A DNA stretch of 64,000 nucleotides from Halichondria panicea (taxonomy: Eukaryota; Porifera; Demospongiae; Suberitida; Halichondriidae): the NCBI RefSeq assembly GCF_963675165.1, contig NC_087381.1:2666001-2730000 (forward strand). Reading direction: 5' to 3'. This document shows positions 22,391 to 33,884 of the stretch, piece after piece; within the stretch, counting starts at the first letter, position 1; the number at the start of each line of letters is the position of its first letter. Made by a program: the position numbers and the translations under genes. The notes beneath the pieces are model-generated. The model saw nothing but the letters and a program-made list of their open reading frames with translations. It made no database searches and was not told the DNA's origin.

Positions 22391-24475
22391 GCTGGTTCTA
22401 ACCTCTTGCATGATGATTTTTCCGCTTGCATGCTTGTTCTGACCGCTTGCATGATGATTCTATTGCTTGCTTGTTAATTTGTTCTAACCTCTTGCAGGAT
22501 GATTCTATCACTTGCTTGTTTGTTCTAACCTCTTGCATGATGATTCTATTGCTTGCTTGTTTGTTCTAACCACTTGCACGATGATTCTATATCGCGTGAT
22601 TGCTTGTTCTGATTGCTTTCATGATGATTCTATTGCTTGCTTGTTAATTTGTTCTAACCTCTTGCACGATGATTCTATATCGCTTGATTGCTTGTTCTGA
22701 TTGCTTTCATGATGATTCTATTGCTTGCTTGTTAATTTGTTCTGACCTCTTGCAAGATGATTCTATCACTTGCTTGTTTGTTCTAACCTCTTGCAAGATG
22801 ATTCTATTGCTTGCTTATTTGTTCTAACCTCTTGCACGATGATTCTATATCGCTTGATTGCTTGTTCTGATTGCTTTCATGATGATTCTATTGCTTGCTT
22901 GGTTAATTTGCTAACCTCTTGCAAGATGATTCTATTGCTTGCTTGTTTGTTCTAACCTCTTGCACGATGATTCTATATCGCTTGATTGCTTGTTCTGATT
23001 GCTTTCATGATGATTCTATTGCTTGCTTGTTAATTTGTTCTGACCTCTTGCTAGCCTCGATCCCAGGCCGAGTTTTCGCTTTTATAACGGTTAGGCGAAC
23101 AACTGGGCCTGGTACTAGTTGTCTGCGCATGCGTCAGTCGTTGGTCAGATTCTGACCAATGGATATTCTCGTTCACTTTCGTGACATTTATATTCGTGTA
23201 CTATCGTGTACTAGAAGTCAGTTCCCGTTTTATCATTATTGGAATCGATTGGAATGGCTCTTAGTTGAAGCTTCTCTCTTCTCTGAAGCTTATTCTGAAG
23301 ACTGAACAACAAGGGAAGAGGTATAAAGCTTTGTCAAGCTTGTTAAGGTCAGATATTTTTGTGTGGGCCCTATGGCTATGCTATCAAGTGTTGTTCATGT
23401 TTGGCAAGATCTACCGGTATGTAGGTAGACTATATATAGTTTCATCATTAATATGGTGGATCAAGTGAAGAGTGTGAGCTAGAGAACTTGGTGCTGCCAT
23501 CATCAGCTCGTCGACAATGACACTATAACCGAGAAATTTAATATGTATAGATCTACACATAATTATTTAAAATGTCTACTTCTCTGTACAGGATCTAGGA
23601 GCAATGGCTAATATCCAGCTATCCCAACAGTGCTCCTCTTGGCTATACTAACGGACGAGACTAGACAGTTTGAGGTAAGGGTTTAACCGTCTTTGGTTTC
23701 TTTTAATATTGTCCTATACTCACAGGACTGGAGTATGACCTGCTCATTCGAGCGTTGCTGGGTAGCTCAGAGACATCAAGAGAATCTACGTTTTCTCAAG
23801 CAAAATTTAACTGAGTTACGAGTTGGGGCCTAGAATCACAGAAGTCCAGCAGCCTGCTAAATCTTTTTGAAATGTAATTTGAAGGCATTCAATCATCCTG
23901 AAGTTGCCCTGGGTCACTGTAATTGTGCTGCAGCACAACTGGCAACTCCCCAGGCCTTTGTGTGAAGCAGCTCCCTATGTGCATCTTTTGTGTACTCACT
24001 CTGTGCATTTTCTGTGTACAAATTTCCATTATTGATTTATTAAATATTTTTGCCGACCACAAATATACAATGAAAATTTGACGCATGCGCAGACAACTAG
24101 TACCAGGCCCAGTTGTTCGCCTAACCGTTATAAAAGCGAAAACTCGGCCTGGGATCGAGGCTAACCTCTTGCAAGATGATTCTATCACTTGCTTGTTTGT
24201 TCTAACCTCTTGCAAGATGATTCTATCACTTGCTTGTTTGTTCTAACCTCTTGCACGATGATTCTATATCGTTTGCATGCATGCTTGTATGATGATTCTA
24301 TTGCTTGCTCTTGCGGGATGATTCTGTATAATTATATCACTTGCTTGTTTGTTCTAACTTCTTGCACGATGATTTTCTCCCACTTGTGTGTTTGTTCTGA
24401 CCATGTGCACGCGATGATTCTATATCGCTTGCTGCATGCTTGTTCTAACTGCATGCGTGCATGATGATTAGGGGT
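22390..24475. repeat. Minisatellite (CTTGCANGATGATTCTAT units) split by a transposon
   Basis: Units of about 40-45 bp built on ctaacctcttgcangatgat plus tctattgcttgcttg repeat from 22390 to 23051 and again from 24164 to 24475. Higher-order units of about 130-170 bp alternate a tatatcgcttgattgcttgt variant with a tgctttcatgatgattct variant. The 1,112-bp element at 23052-24163 interrupts it. Short frames of 60-91 codons across it are products of the repeat. Confidence 0.88.
23052..24163. mobile_element. 1,112-bp MULE-like inverted-repeat element, copy 2
   Basis: Same termini as copy 1 (TAGCCTCGATCCCAGGCCG and complement) with the interior in reverse orientation: for example agcagctccctatgtgcatc here matches the complement near 10715-10735. 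It is flanked by acctcttgc at 23043-23051 and 24164-24172. The host is a tandem array in which that 9-mer occurs anyway, but the intact unit cctcttgcaagatgattct is what rejoining one copy would give. The two copies are very similar over most of their length, so movement was recent. No transposase is encoded. Confidence 0.88.
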
Positions 24476-25365
24476 TGGTAGATTATGCTGGCATAATTTT
24501 GAGCATATTATAATAGGCACATTTTTTAGGTGAGAATTATGCTGGCATAATAGGCACCTTTATCAATTATGAGAATAAATTAATAGGCAGGTTTTGGAAG
24601 TATATACAGGTCAGTATATACGAATCATAAACATGTGTAGGCCTGAGGGTGCATGGAAAAGAAGGAAACGGAAAACGGAAACGGAAGGCAGAAAGCGGAA
24701 ACGGAAGGCGGAAACGGAAAACGGAAATATCTCAGCTGTGTAAAGTTAACGACCATTACCATTCTGTGTTTTTTGACATGAATATGAATATGGATAGTAG
24801 AGAGCTGAGTTGTAGGAAGCCTATCTAATCTATCTAGCTTCAAGGAGCTTCAAGGGGCAATAAGATAAGGTAGCTTGAGACAAGGGGGTGCTCCAGAGCA
24901 TGCTTCCTACGCCCCTGGTCGATCAGAGTGAATGAAGTGAACCTGTTTGACTGATATGAAAGTTGAGTACATGGAAAAGCAATAGGAGGCCAGAATCTGA
25001 GAACTGAATACATCCAGCTTTCGCAAGTAACAGATGACGTCAGGCAAGATTGTATGGAGAAGTAAGACCCTTGCAAAACATGGACTGTGCTGCAACATTG
25101 CATGGCAACTTGATAGCTGAACCTTACACAAGATTGTAATTATGTTGGAGAGTAAGACCCTGAGATAAAGTTGCAATGGCTGAACCTAGCCATCTAAACA
25201 GTACTGCATGGTAGCCTTGTACTTGTCCGGTTTTCGGTTTTTACTTCACTTGCTTCATGTTCACTCTCATGTTTATTTATTGATTTACATATTCAATTTA
25301 AAACACAGAATGGTAATTAAACTGATGAGAGTGAAGTGAACATGAAAGCATAAAAGCCTGTACTG

Positions 25366-26882
25366 CAGTGGCGGATTCAGAGGAGGGTCCATGGGGTCCC
25401 TTGACCCCCCCTTTTGAAGTTATTAACTTTAGAAGGCTTAATTAATGACACCAGCTAGCTATTTATCAGTTTTTGTAGCTATTGTAATTTGATTCAATGA
25501 TTGTACCTGTTGTTTTGATGTATCAACTGCCAAAGGAGTGTTCAGGCTAGCCTAGGCTAGCTAGTTGACTGTTCTGGCAGCTAGCTAGCTTTACGCTAGT
25601 CTGGGGGCCAGACCTCTTTCTCAGAGGGGGGAGGGGGAAGAGAGAAAGACTGGAGACTCTTGCAGCACTTCCGTGTGCTCTTGGAATGTCAATAGGGGGA
25701 GGAGACTGTGATATTGGATGTTATAAAGAAAGAGTAGATGTAGCAATTCATTGGCTGTATCTAAATTCCATTGGTTGTAATCCAAATTCCACAAAGGCAA
25801 TACTCGTGGATTAAAAATCACATGACATAGGATATGTATTTCATTGGCTCTGGCCACATTCCGCTAGAGCAGACGGAAATGCTGCAAGAGTCTCCAGACC
25901 TAAATCCTAGCTCTCTTGATTTTGCCCCCGAGCTATTAGGTCTGGCCCCCAGACTAGCTAGACTCGCAAGCCACTCCCTTTTCTCTGATTGGACGGGGGC
26001 GGGAGAAAAGGGACTGGTGACTCTGGGACACATTTTGTGTCTCTACCAGAATTTGGGTAGAGATTATTCATTGATTTTTCCACGTGATCCAAAAATTGCG
26101 TGAGGTTAAGTAGAATTGCGTAGCCTGCAAAAGTGATCGCGGGCTTCTTAGCTACAGTTTAAGAATGGATGCTAGTGCTAGAAAAGAGAAGATGATGGAG
26201 TAATAACATCATCAGGCATTCAGCTAGGATATAGTCATCTAAGACACCAGCAGAGATTAGCTTGTTTTAGTTTTACGTGATGAGAACTGGCAGCCGAAAG
26301 TCATTGGTTGCCTAAAGCTTTTAATAACCTGTACAATACAAGACAGATAATGGCAGACGGCAGCAGTTGAATTGAGAGTAGTCAGACTTGTACAAGCTGT
26401 CTTAAATCGCTGCCACTCCTCGGTTCAAAGAAGGACTGCCAAGATTTCTACGTTCATCAGCTGTTCCATGCTAATCCACAAGTTGTGGCACAACAGACAC
26501 TGGTACAAGGATCTATAAAATCAAAAGGCTGGCTAGATAGATCTGTATACTTGTCTTCTGTGTGTCTTTAGCTTTTGACGCATCAGAATAAATTGGATAA
26601 TTTGCACGTGACATTAATATTTAAATAGCATTCCTGATTTACACAAGCTGTAGCCCAGAGTCACCAGTCCCTTTTCTCCCGCCCCCGTCCAATCAGAGAA
26701 AAGGGAGTGGCTTGCGAGTCTACAGACTAGCTTTACGCAAGTCTATTATGGGACTTCCCCTGGCTGAGTATGGGATTTTCCCTAGTCACGTGTGACCGGA
26801 AGTGGGCGTAACCTCAAAAATTCGCGCTGCGCTCTCGTTAGTTTGGACCCCCCCCCTCTCATTTTTCCTGGATCCGCCACTG
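25366..26882. mobile_element. Element with CAGTGGCGGAT inverted ends
   Basis: The left end is CAGTGGCGGATTC and the right end GATCCGCCACTG, followed or preceded inward by (ccccccc)-rich ggggtcccttgacccccc and ttggacccccccctctc. The same 5-mer, tactg, flanks both sides. Ends of the CAGTGGCGGATCCAG kind are common among hAT-like MITEs in animals, which should leave 8 bp, so the class is a tentative assignment. A direct repeat (actgatgagagtgaagtgaa) also lies outside each end. Confidence 0.6.
25597..26729. mobile_element. 1,133-bp TAGTCTGG...CAGACTA element with 9-bp duplication
   Basis: Begins TAGTCTGGGGGCCAGACC and ends TACAGACTA. It is flanked by a perfect 9-bp duplication, gctttacgc (25588-25596 and 26730-26738). 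Inside, 25965-26031 and 26655-26722 form a further inverted repeat rich in gggcgggagaaaagggactg. It has no recognised coding region. The TAG...CTA ends and the 9-bp duplication match the elements at 10532, 23052, 29581, 35167, 40582 and 59838. Confidence 0.85.
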
Positions 26883-27189
26883 TACTGATGAGAATGAAGT
26901 GAACATGAAGCACCCCCTTGACGTTGTCTCAAGCTACCTTACCTAGTTGCTCCTTGAATGTCATAGCTAGATGGATAGGCTTCCCCACAGCACCCCTTTA
27001 CAAATACATCTTCTGCTATCAACTTTCACTACTGCAAAAAACACAGAATGGTAATGGTCGTTAACTTTACACAGCTGAGATATTTCCGTTTTCCGTTTCC
27101 GTTTTCCGTTTCCGTTTTCCGTTTCCGTCTTCCCTTTCCGCTTTCCGCCTTCCGTTTTCCGTTTCCTTCTTTTCCATGCACCCAGAATG

Positions 27190-27920
27190 GAGTGCTGAGC
27201 TGAAGAAAGGAGGTTTCGATGTCACAGCCACGCCCACCTCATAAGTTGCCATGTGCGTTGCTGTGGCAGTCATTTAAAGATGGCGGAATTGCGTAGGTAA
27301 GAAAAGTGGAGCCTGAGAGGTCATTTGCCTCTTCGAAGCGAACGCAATTCTGAGAAAAACACCCATGGTCCGGGTTTTAGTCGACTAGAGACCAATTTCA
27401 AGCTCTAGAGCACCACAGTCAATTCTTCCACGCTTGGACTTCACTTTAAATAAAGCGTGTAGCCTTACTATACGCAATTCTAAAGTCTCATGAGACTAAT
27501 AACTAACTAAAAGTAATATTACTTCATTTTGCGGGCGTTGTGCCGGGAAATAATACGCATCAAGGATGGTTGAGAGGAAATCAATATGAAATCAATGTGA
27601 AATGATCACGTGAGTTACTCCTGTTGCCAATCCCCTATTACTCTATCTCTGGTCTGACGACATTTAGGTATATAGTGGTGTATTTCCGTCATCAGGTCAC
27701 TAGACATGCAGCTTTTGCAAAAGAATTGACCAATCGTAACGAATAGCAGTGGGGTTAGTGTCCCTTCCCTCTGTCATTGGCATGCCAAACTTTTCCAAAG
27801 GGCCTTGGCAGATCCTCAGATGTTCTGAGTACCCTGGGAAAGCAATTTACGGGTAAGTTTAAAGTACAGTGCAACAACCAAAGAGAGTAGAACTTATGTT
27901 TTTTTTACGTTTTTGTGTAT
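27190..27920. other. Intergenic, with a possible first exon at 27280
   Basis: At 27280 the sequence aaagATGGCGG is followed 17 bases later by gtaagaa, so it could be a tiny first exon (five codons plus two bases). The ATGGCGG context also matches YY1-type promoter sites. I find no convincing following exon. The rest is without recognised features. Confidence 0.2.
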
Positions 27921-27921
27921 A

Positions 27922-28148
27922 CCGTATAGAGCGAAATTTTCGAGGGGCTTAATTTTCGCGGATTTCGTGGGTTAGAATTCTACACGAAATTAAGTCCACG
28001 AAAATTGTTAAATTACCTGCTATAACGTGCAAAGATTTAAGGCGTGGCTTCCGGTTAGCAGTCATTCCGCGAACATTGTGCAACGAAATGGCTTTTATAG
28101 AGGCCAATCCACGAAATATAAGTGCCTCGAAAATTTCACGCTATACGT
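27922..28148. mobile_element. 227-bp TA-flanked MITE of the CCGTATAG family
   Basis: Begins CCGTATAGAGCGAAATTTTC and ends TTTCACGCTATACGT, with TA on both sides. The interior is homologous, in opposite orientation, to the copy at 20766-20975 (gtggcttccggtnagcagtc segment). Confidence 0.78.
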
Positions 28149-28149
28149 T

Positions 28150-29078
28150 ATCTTCTAAACTAGCTAAATGTGATTGATCAATGCAGGTACTGAAAGTTCA
28201 ACTATTGGCGCTTCCAGTGGACCACCACCTGTTACATCATATGACATCATCATTCCAAAATGGCTGCTAGAATATGTGTACATTGGAAATATGTTAGGCA
28301 TGAAGCTATCTTATATGTTTGAGTTAAGATCTGAAATTTGTTGTGCAAGTACTTCATTACCTTGTGCAACTTTTGAGCTCCAGCGGAAGTGCAGGCTGTT
28401 AGTAGGTTCTGAGATACACAGAATTTGGTAGCAAATGTGTTAGGTATTGATTTATGAAGTATACATGATGCAGTTTAATTGAGTATGCTATAGTTAAGGT
28501 CTGATTTTTGAGCATGTACTACAATAGTATACTTTTCATTTGTGCTGACTTACATAGGCCATAGATACTATAAATTACTGTAATTTATAGTATCTATGCA
28601 TATATATAGGCACTCAATTATTTTAATAAGCTCAATTAGCATTGAGCGTAGAATAATTTTTAGACATAGAAGCATAGATCTACTATAATTTATAATATCT
28701 ATATGATAGAAGTGTGGTTAAAACAAATGGGCGTAGTTATTATTGTGTAATTAGCACTACCACATGGCCTGCACATGCATGCTATAATGGCATCATCAAG
28801 TGTTAGTAGTGACTCACTGTTCATTTAATGACAGACAAACCTTGCTCTTCGCGATTACATTAATAATTATTGAGCCCTCAGTTATGTTACAGTAGGAATA
28901 ATGGGTGGCAACAAAAGAATAATAGGTAGACTCTCTTGGCAGAATATATAATAGGTAATTTTTCTAGCATAATTGGGAAAAGCCTATAGTGGTCAGGTTG
29001 GCGCCTCGGAGCGGGAGATTCATGAGTGGCTATAGTATGAAAAGGCGACTTCCACTTTGTCGATCCAAGTATGATTCT
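28150..29078. other. Intergenic, one 85-codon frame of unknown meaning and a strong hairpin
   Basis: The plus frame 28174-28431 follows an AG-type acceptor (aatgcag at 28179-28185) and has unbiased composition (SYDIIIPKWLLEYVYIGNML), but no domain is recognised and no donor was found. At 28560-28598 there is a hairpin with 18-bp perfect arms (catagatactataaatta) and a 3-base loop, with two more partial copies near 28675-28705. Confidence 0.3.
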
Positions 29079-29223
29079 ACGGTTGCCGAGAAGGGTCACC
29101 CGCCTCCGCCTACCGCCACAATGAACCGCGCGCGGATGTTTTGTTACGCTTGCGGTTAAGACATTAAGCGCGCGCGGTTCATTGTGGCGGTATAGGCGTA
29201 GGCGTGTGACCCTCGGCCACCGT
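29079..29223. mobile_element. 145-bp GC-rich MITE with 8-bp target duplication
   Basis: The ends are ACGGTTGCCGAG and CTCGGCCACCGT. The arms continue inward (agggtcaccc..., ccgccacaatgaaccgcgcg) for over 50 bp to a short loop at about 29137-29165. A perfect 8-bp duplication, atgattct, lies at 29071-29078 and 29224-29231. The core is very CpG-rich in an AT-rich setting. An 8-bp duplication is typical of hAT-like transposition. Confidence 0.85.
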
Positions 29224-29580
29224 ATGATTCTGTTGCTTACCGCATTCAGATATAGCCATTAGTCACTTCCGGACCGGATGCCGTAGAGGGCGAGAGATCA
29301 GCTTAGTTGCTGCAATGAGCTAGCTCAGATTAAAATTGTCTCGCTGGTGGATGCAATGAATGATACAAGCCCTACACTGTTGTGTGTGGTTTGCGTGTAT
29401 TGTGGCAAATATCAGGTAAAAACGCACATTTGCCAGTTACGCACCTTGCGTTAAAACCACACATCATGTTTTTACAGTGTATAAACAGAAGATGGTGTAT
29501 ACACACCATTCTCACAGTGCTATTATTCAAATTGTAAAAAGATTGGCCTATTTAATAATCTGGAATATTTGGCACAGGCC

Positions 29581-29623
29581 TAGCCTCGAATCCACGCGGA
29601 TTAAAATATTTTAATCGAGGCTA
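29581..29623. mobile_element. 43-bp miniature TAG...CTA element with 9-bp duplication
   Basis: The whole element is tagcctcgaatccacgcgga plus ttaaaatattttaatcgaggcta in two pieces. It is flanked by a perfect 9-bp duplication, gcacaggcc (29572-29580 and 29624-29632). The ends match TAGCCTCGAT and ATCGAGGCTA of the 1.1-kb copies. If it moved at this size it is among the smallest DNA transposons one could expect. It could also have shrunk after insertion. Confidence 0.82.
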
Positions 29624-29739
29624 GCACAGGCCTAGCCGAATGAGGGCAGCCCCATATCGCTTCTATACACTGTATACATATATTCCTCCTGCGGCTACAC
29701 CTTGGGGCATAATTAATATAGGATATATGATATTATTAT

Positions 29740-29990
29740 TGTGATGTCTTGGAAATATTATTAAGAACTCTGATGCACAAAATACACACAGGCTATTTAT
29801 ACAAAAACAAAACCACAGGAGAACTTTCTAGAACACTACTATATAAATAAGTATATGCAACTAAAATAACCGCTAGAACTAACACAGAGGGTGACAGTTA
29901 TATACTGTTTACAATAAATCATAAGCTATCTAGTTCTATAAGATAGTTCTTAGTCCATATTGTGGTAACATAACATCTTAGGTTACCACA
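29740..29990 (-). repeat. 3' LTR of the Ty3/gypsy element
   Basis: 251 bp, nearly identical to 33885-34131. It differs mainly around 29870-29880 and 29911-29917 by small indels. It ends in TG/CA dinucleotides. Confidence 0.93.
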
Positions 29991-30111
29991 TTCCTCCCCG
30001 CTTAAGTTTGACTGTACATAAGTCTTTCAACAGGTCGTCGGTCTCGTTGTGGGTACGTTTTCCTTATAGGAGGTGAGTTATCAGGAGGTACCTCCGGTAC
30101 TTCTGGAGTGT

Positions 30112-31062
30112 CTATTTCACTTGTGAAAAACTCGCATTGTTCTTGTTGTTCGTGGTCTGCGAACTGGCGATCTTGAATCTGATCAATGTGTCTATAGTGA
30201 TGACATTTCCATTAGTGAGTTTAACCTTAAATATCGCTGGTCCTAATACACTAACAATTTCTCCAGACATCCATTTCTTTGAAGACAGATAGCCCCTAGC
30301 TAGCACAGATTGTCCTTCTTCAAATGTTCTAAGTTTAGAATGCTTGTCATGATTCTTCTTTTGCTGGAGTTGTTTGTTTTGGACAGTGATCTCAATTTCA
30401 GGTTTCAGCAAATCTAATTTCGTTCGGACTCTTCGCTGTAGAAATAACTCACTAGGAGTAGAGCCGGTAGTTGCATGAGGAGTAGCCCTGTATTTTCCTA
30501 AGAAGGTGTTGAGTCTGCCAATAAGTGAGAATCCATCATGTTCACTTGCTCTGATCGCATTCTTAAATGTTTGGACAAATCTCTCGGCAAGACCATTCGT
30601 TGAAGGGTGGTATGGTGCACTCTTGATATGCTTGATTCCATGTTGTTTCATGAAGTTGTTAAATTCCACAGAGGTAAATTGTGGCCCATTGTCTGAGACT
30701 ATCTGTTCAGGAAGACCATATCTTGTAAAGAATGAGGAGAGAGCTTCAATAGTCTTTTCAGAGGTAGTACTAGACATGATGATCACTTCTGGCCATTTAG
30801 AGTGTGCATCTACCATGATGAAGAACATTTTTCCTTGGAATGGTCCAGCGAAATCGATGTGAATACGTTTCATTGGAGTGGTTGGCCATTGCCAGATGTG
30901 CAATGGTGCAGCTGGTGGATTAGGTTTGTGCTCTTGGCAGGGTTTGCATGACTTGGCTTGCTTCTCAATCTCTTGGTCTAGTCCATTCCACCACATATAA
31001 CTTCGAGCAACTGCTTTCATTCTTTGGATACCAGGATGTCCTTCATGAAGGGTCTTAAGCAC
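30112..31062 (-). pseudogene. Ty3/gypsy integrase region
   Basis: 316 codons are open. The zinc-binding part starts with HEGHPGIQRMK and continues to CKPCQEH. The DDE core is visible as HIDFAGP, then VSDNGPQFTS, then STNGLAERFVQTFK, which are the expected D, D and E positions. A C-terminal module typical of gypsy integrases (KWMSGEIVSVLGP) ends near the polypurine tract. This part is intact, but the frame upstream is broken, so it could not be made as part of a full pol. Confidence 0.92.
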
Positions 31063-31350
31063 CTGTTGTTGAAGTGCGCTGGGAACAATTACTCTAATTC
31101 CCCAGAGTAGGCAGTCGGATTCGATTGAAATTTAATCTTTTCTGTTGTAGAACGGTTTGAGGTCACTTGGAATTTGACTCGGCCATCCCTCTCTCGTGTA
31201 TCTCAGTACTTTGCTAAGACAGGGGTCGTTTTTTGGTAGCTTGCCTCACGTTCTTGCATGTTACCGGCAGAGATTGGAGTTGGGAAACGTTAAATATGTG
31301 TATACCTTCTCCTCCCTTGTCAGAACCTAACGTTGGTAGAGGTAACCTCG

Positions 31351-32660
31351 TTAATCCATCTGCATTGCTGTGCGTGTCAGTTGACTTGTACTGTATCTCA
31401 TAGTTGTAGGCAGACAGTAGAAGGCAGACAGTAGAAGTGCCCATCGTTGAAGTCTTGCGGTGGCTAGTGTTGGAATCCCTTTCTTTGCTCCAAAAATTGC
31501 TGTGAGAGGTTTGTGATCGGTTATCAAAGTGAATTTCCGCCCATATAAGTATTGGTGAATTTTCTTCACCCCAAATGTGAGCGAGAGTGCTTCCTTCTCG
31601 AGCTGTGAGTAATTTTTTTCACTTGGAGAGAGTGTACGGGATGCAAAGGATATTGGTTTCTCACTTCCATCAGGGAGTACATGTGAGATAACTGCTCCTA
31701 TTCCATAAGATGACGCATCGGCTGCCATACGGAGGGGTAGTTCGGGGTTGTAGTGTGTTAGTACCTCGGCTGACATTAGTTTGTCTTTGGCTGCCTGAAA
31801 GGACTGTGTGCAGTCTGTTGTCCATTCCCACTTCTTGTTGGCTTGCAATAGCTGGTTAAGCGGGTAGAGGAGTGTTGCCAAATCTTGGATAAATTTTCCG
31901 TAGTAATTGATCAAACCGAGGAATGAGCGCAATTCTTGGACATTGGTCGGTTGAGGAGCATTTGCAATAGCTTCGACCTTGCGTGGTAGTGCACTGATGC
32001 CTTCTTTATCGATGCGGTGCCCCAAATACTCCACCGAGTGTGCGAGGAATGTACATTTCTCCTGTTTGAGCCGGAATCCATGTTTCTCGAGTCTCGACAG
32101 CACTTCGTTGAGGTTTTTCATGTGATCATCCTAAGATATCGTCGATGTAACAAACAACACTTGGGATACCTTGGAGTATGTTTTCCATGAGCCGTTGAAA
32201 AATGGCTGGTGCAGAGGCAATTCCAAAAGGTAAACGGGTATATTGGTAAAGACCTTGGTGCGTATTAATTGTTACGTATGGTCTTGAGGACTCGTCGAGC
32301 TCCATTTGCAGGTACGCTTGTCGGAGATCGAGTTTTGTGAATTTGTGTCCATTGGCCAACGTAGCAAACAGCTCTTCAGGTTTAGGCAATGGTATACTGG
32401 TCTACAGTCAAAGCTTGATTCACAGTGACCTTGTAGTCTCCACAAAGGCGAATTTTCCCTTCAGGTTTAGGAACAGTAACAATAGGTGCAGCCCAGTCAC
32501 TGGAATCAACTTTCTTGATTACCCCTTGTTTCTCGAGTCGATCCAATTCTTTCCCCACTACATCTTTGAGAGCAAATGGGATTGGTCTTGGCTTGAAAAA
32601 CTTGGGGGTAGCATCTGTTTGTATGTGCAAGGTAGCTTTGTGTGGTTGAATCGTGTCTAG
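31351..32660 (-). pseudogene. Ty3/gypsy reverse transcriptase and RNase H, frameshifted
   Basis: Three overlapping frames carry one domain in order: 32382-32630 (PRPIPFALKDVV through DSSDWAAPIVTVPKP), 32126-32389 (KFTKLDLRQAYLQ, LPFGIASAPAIFQ, and the catalytic YIDDIL), and 31351-32121 (LSFLGLINYYGK type thumb, then RNase H with AADASSYGIGAV and TDHKPLTAIFG). Breaks lie at about 32388 (one extra base) and about 32125 (just after the YIDDIL box). Another break follows the RNase H near 31440. It is non-functional as it stands. Confidence 0.92.
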
Positions 32661-32706
32661 TTCTTCTTTGAAAAGGGCGTCATGTTGTTTCAGTAATGTC
32701 TTGAGA

Positions 32707-33870
32707 CTAGAGGAATCGTTTGACAGTGGCTATGCTTTGCCAGTTGAGCTGGATTTGTTTCAGCCAATTTCTTCCCATGAGGTTGGGTCCATTTCCAGCG
32801 ACTACAATCAGAGGTAGTTGAGCACGTTGGTCACCATAGCTGACGTTAACTTGTAGTTCTCCCATGACCTTCAGTGGTTGGTCGGTGTATGTTTTGAGAA
32901 TAATGTCTGAGTACTTCTTCAGTTTAAGTTTCGGAAAACACGAATGTCGTGTAGTCTCCGATATGATAGAAACAGCCGCTCCTGTATCGATTTCCAACGT
33001 TAAGTTTTTTTCTTCAATTTGAACTGTAACTTCGATTGGGGTAGTAGCTGGAGTTGTGAGCTTGAGTGTGTAAAATTCTTCAGAGTCGGAGCTTGACGAA
33101 ATTTCTTCTTGTTGTACCACCCTGTTAGTGCGTTGAGGATGCGGGTCTTGGGATCTGCAGACAGGGGCAATATGGCCCTCTTTTCCGCATGCATGGCAGG
33201 TGGCATCTTTAAATTTGCAATCTTTTGCAGCATGGTTAGTTTTTCCACATCTAGTGCAAGCAAATTGTGAGGTCCTTTGTTTGGAACGAATTTGGAGTTT
33301 CTTAATGCTTGACTCATTTCCACTGAACGATTTAGCATTTCTCTCAGCAGCTTCCATGGAGAGGGCTTGCTCTATAGCTTTCGTTAGCGTCAGTGTCTTT
33401 TCGGTGAGTAGTCGTCGTCAGATTGCTTCATTGCGTATCCCACACACAAAACGGTCCCGGAGGGCTTGTTCTAAATAGTCTTCAAATTCGCAATATTTTG
33501 CCAAATTTCGGAGGGCAGCTTCGTAGTCAGCGATAGTCTCCCCTGCAGCCTGATCAGGTTTATGGAAGTGATATCATTCCACTATTGTTGTTCGCTTCGG
33601 TTCGAAATGGGACTTGAGGTGATCGAAAATTTCGTTGAGAGTCTTGTCCTTTACAGGGTCTGGTGCAAACAGGTCTCGTAATGTAGAGTATACTGTGGCT
33701 CCTACCACACTCAAGAAAGTGGCTACTTGCTTGTTTACTGCCACTGAATTTGCAGAGAAGTAGAGTTCCACTCTTTCAAGATATACAGTGATTGGTTCTG
33801 CAGATGAGTTGAATTCGTTGAGAGTTCCTAGTTGAGTTGCCATGATCCGTGAGCTGGAATCCACATGCAA
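32707..33870 (-). pseudogene. Ty3/gypsy gag, zinc knuckles and protease with in-frame stops
   Basis: The start codon is probably within 33840-33870, just inside the primer site. Gag reads through 33574, meets an in-frame TGA, continues, and meets another near 33420. The segment 32707-33357 then holds two CCHC knuckles (CTRCGKTNHAAKDC and CHACGKEGHIAPVC) followed by an aspartic protease with the active-site box LEIDTGAAVSII and the flap-side NLMGRNWL box. Both lesions are TGA, so stop readthrough is conceivable but unproven. Confidence 0.9.
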
Positions 33871-33871
33871 G

Positions 33872-33882
33872 TCTCGTCGCCA
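33872..33882 (-). other. Primer binding site, tRNA-Ser type
   Basis: On the minus strand TGGCGACGAGA lies two bases after the 5' LTR. It is complementary to CTCGTCGCCA, the 3' end expected for an animal tRNA-Ser with CCA added. Confidence 0.75.
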
Positions 33883-33884
33883 AT

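Larger units (their letters stand above)
24640..27185. repeat. Third foldback element, arms ~270 bp, with nested insertions
   Basis: The left arm 24640-24905 (gtgcatggaaaagaaggaaa ... tatctcagctgtgtaaagtt ... ggtagcttgagacaa) pairs with the right arm 26906-27185 in reverse complement. Both arms carry cggaaacggaaaacgg-type tandem hexamers. The loop contains the CAGTGGCGGAT element (25366-26882) and inside that the 1,133-bp TAG...CTA element. Confidence 0.8.

Noticed and set aside
30506-30862. 118-codon plus frame
   Set aside because: Antisense of the gypsy integrase.
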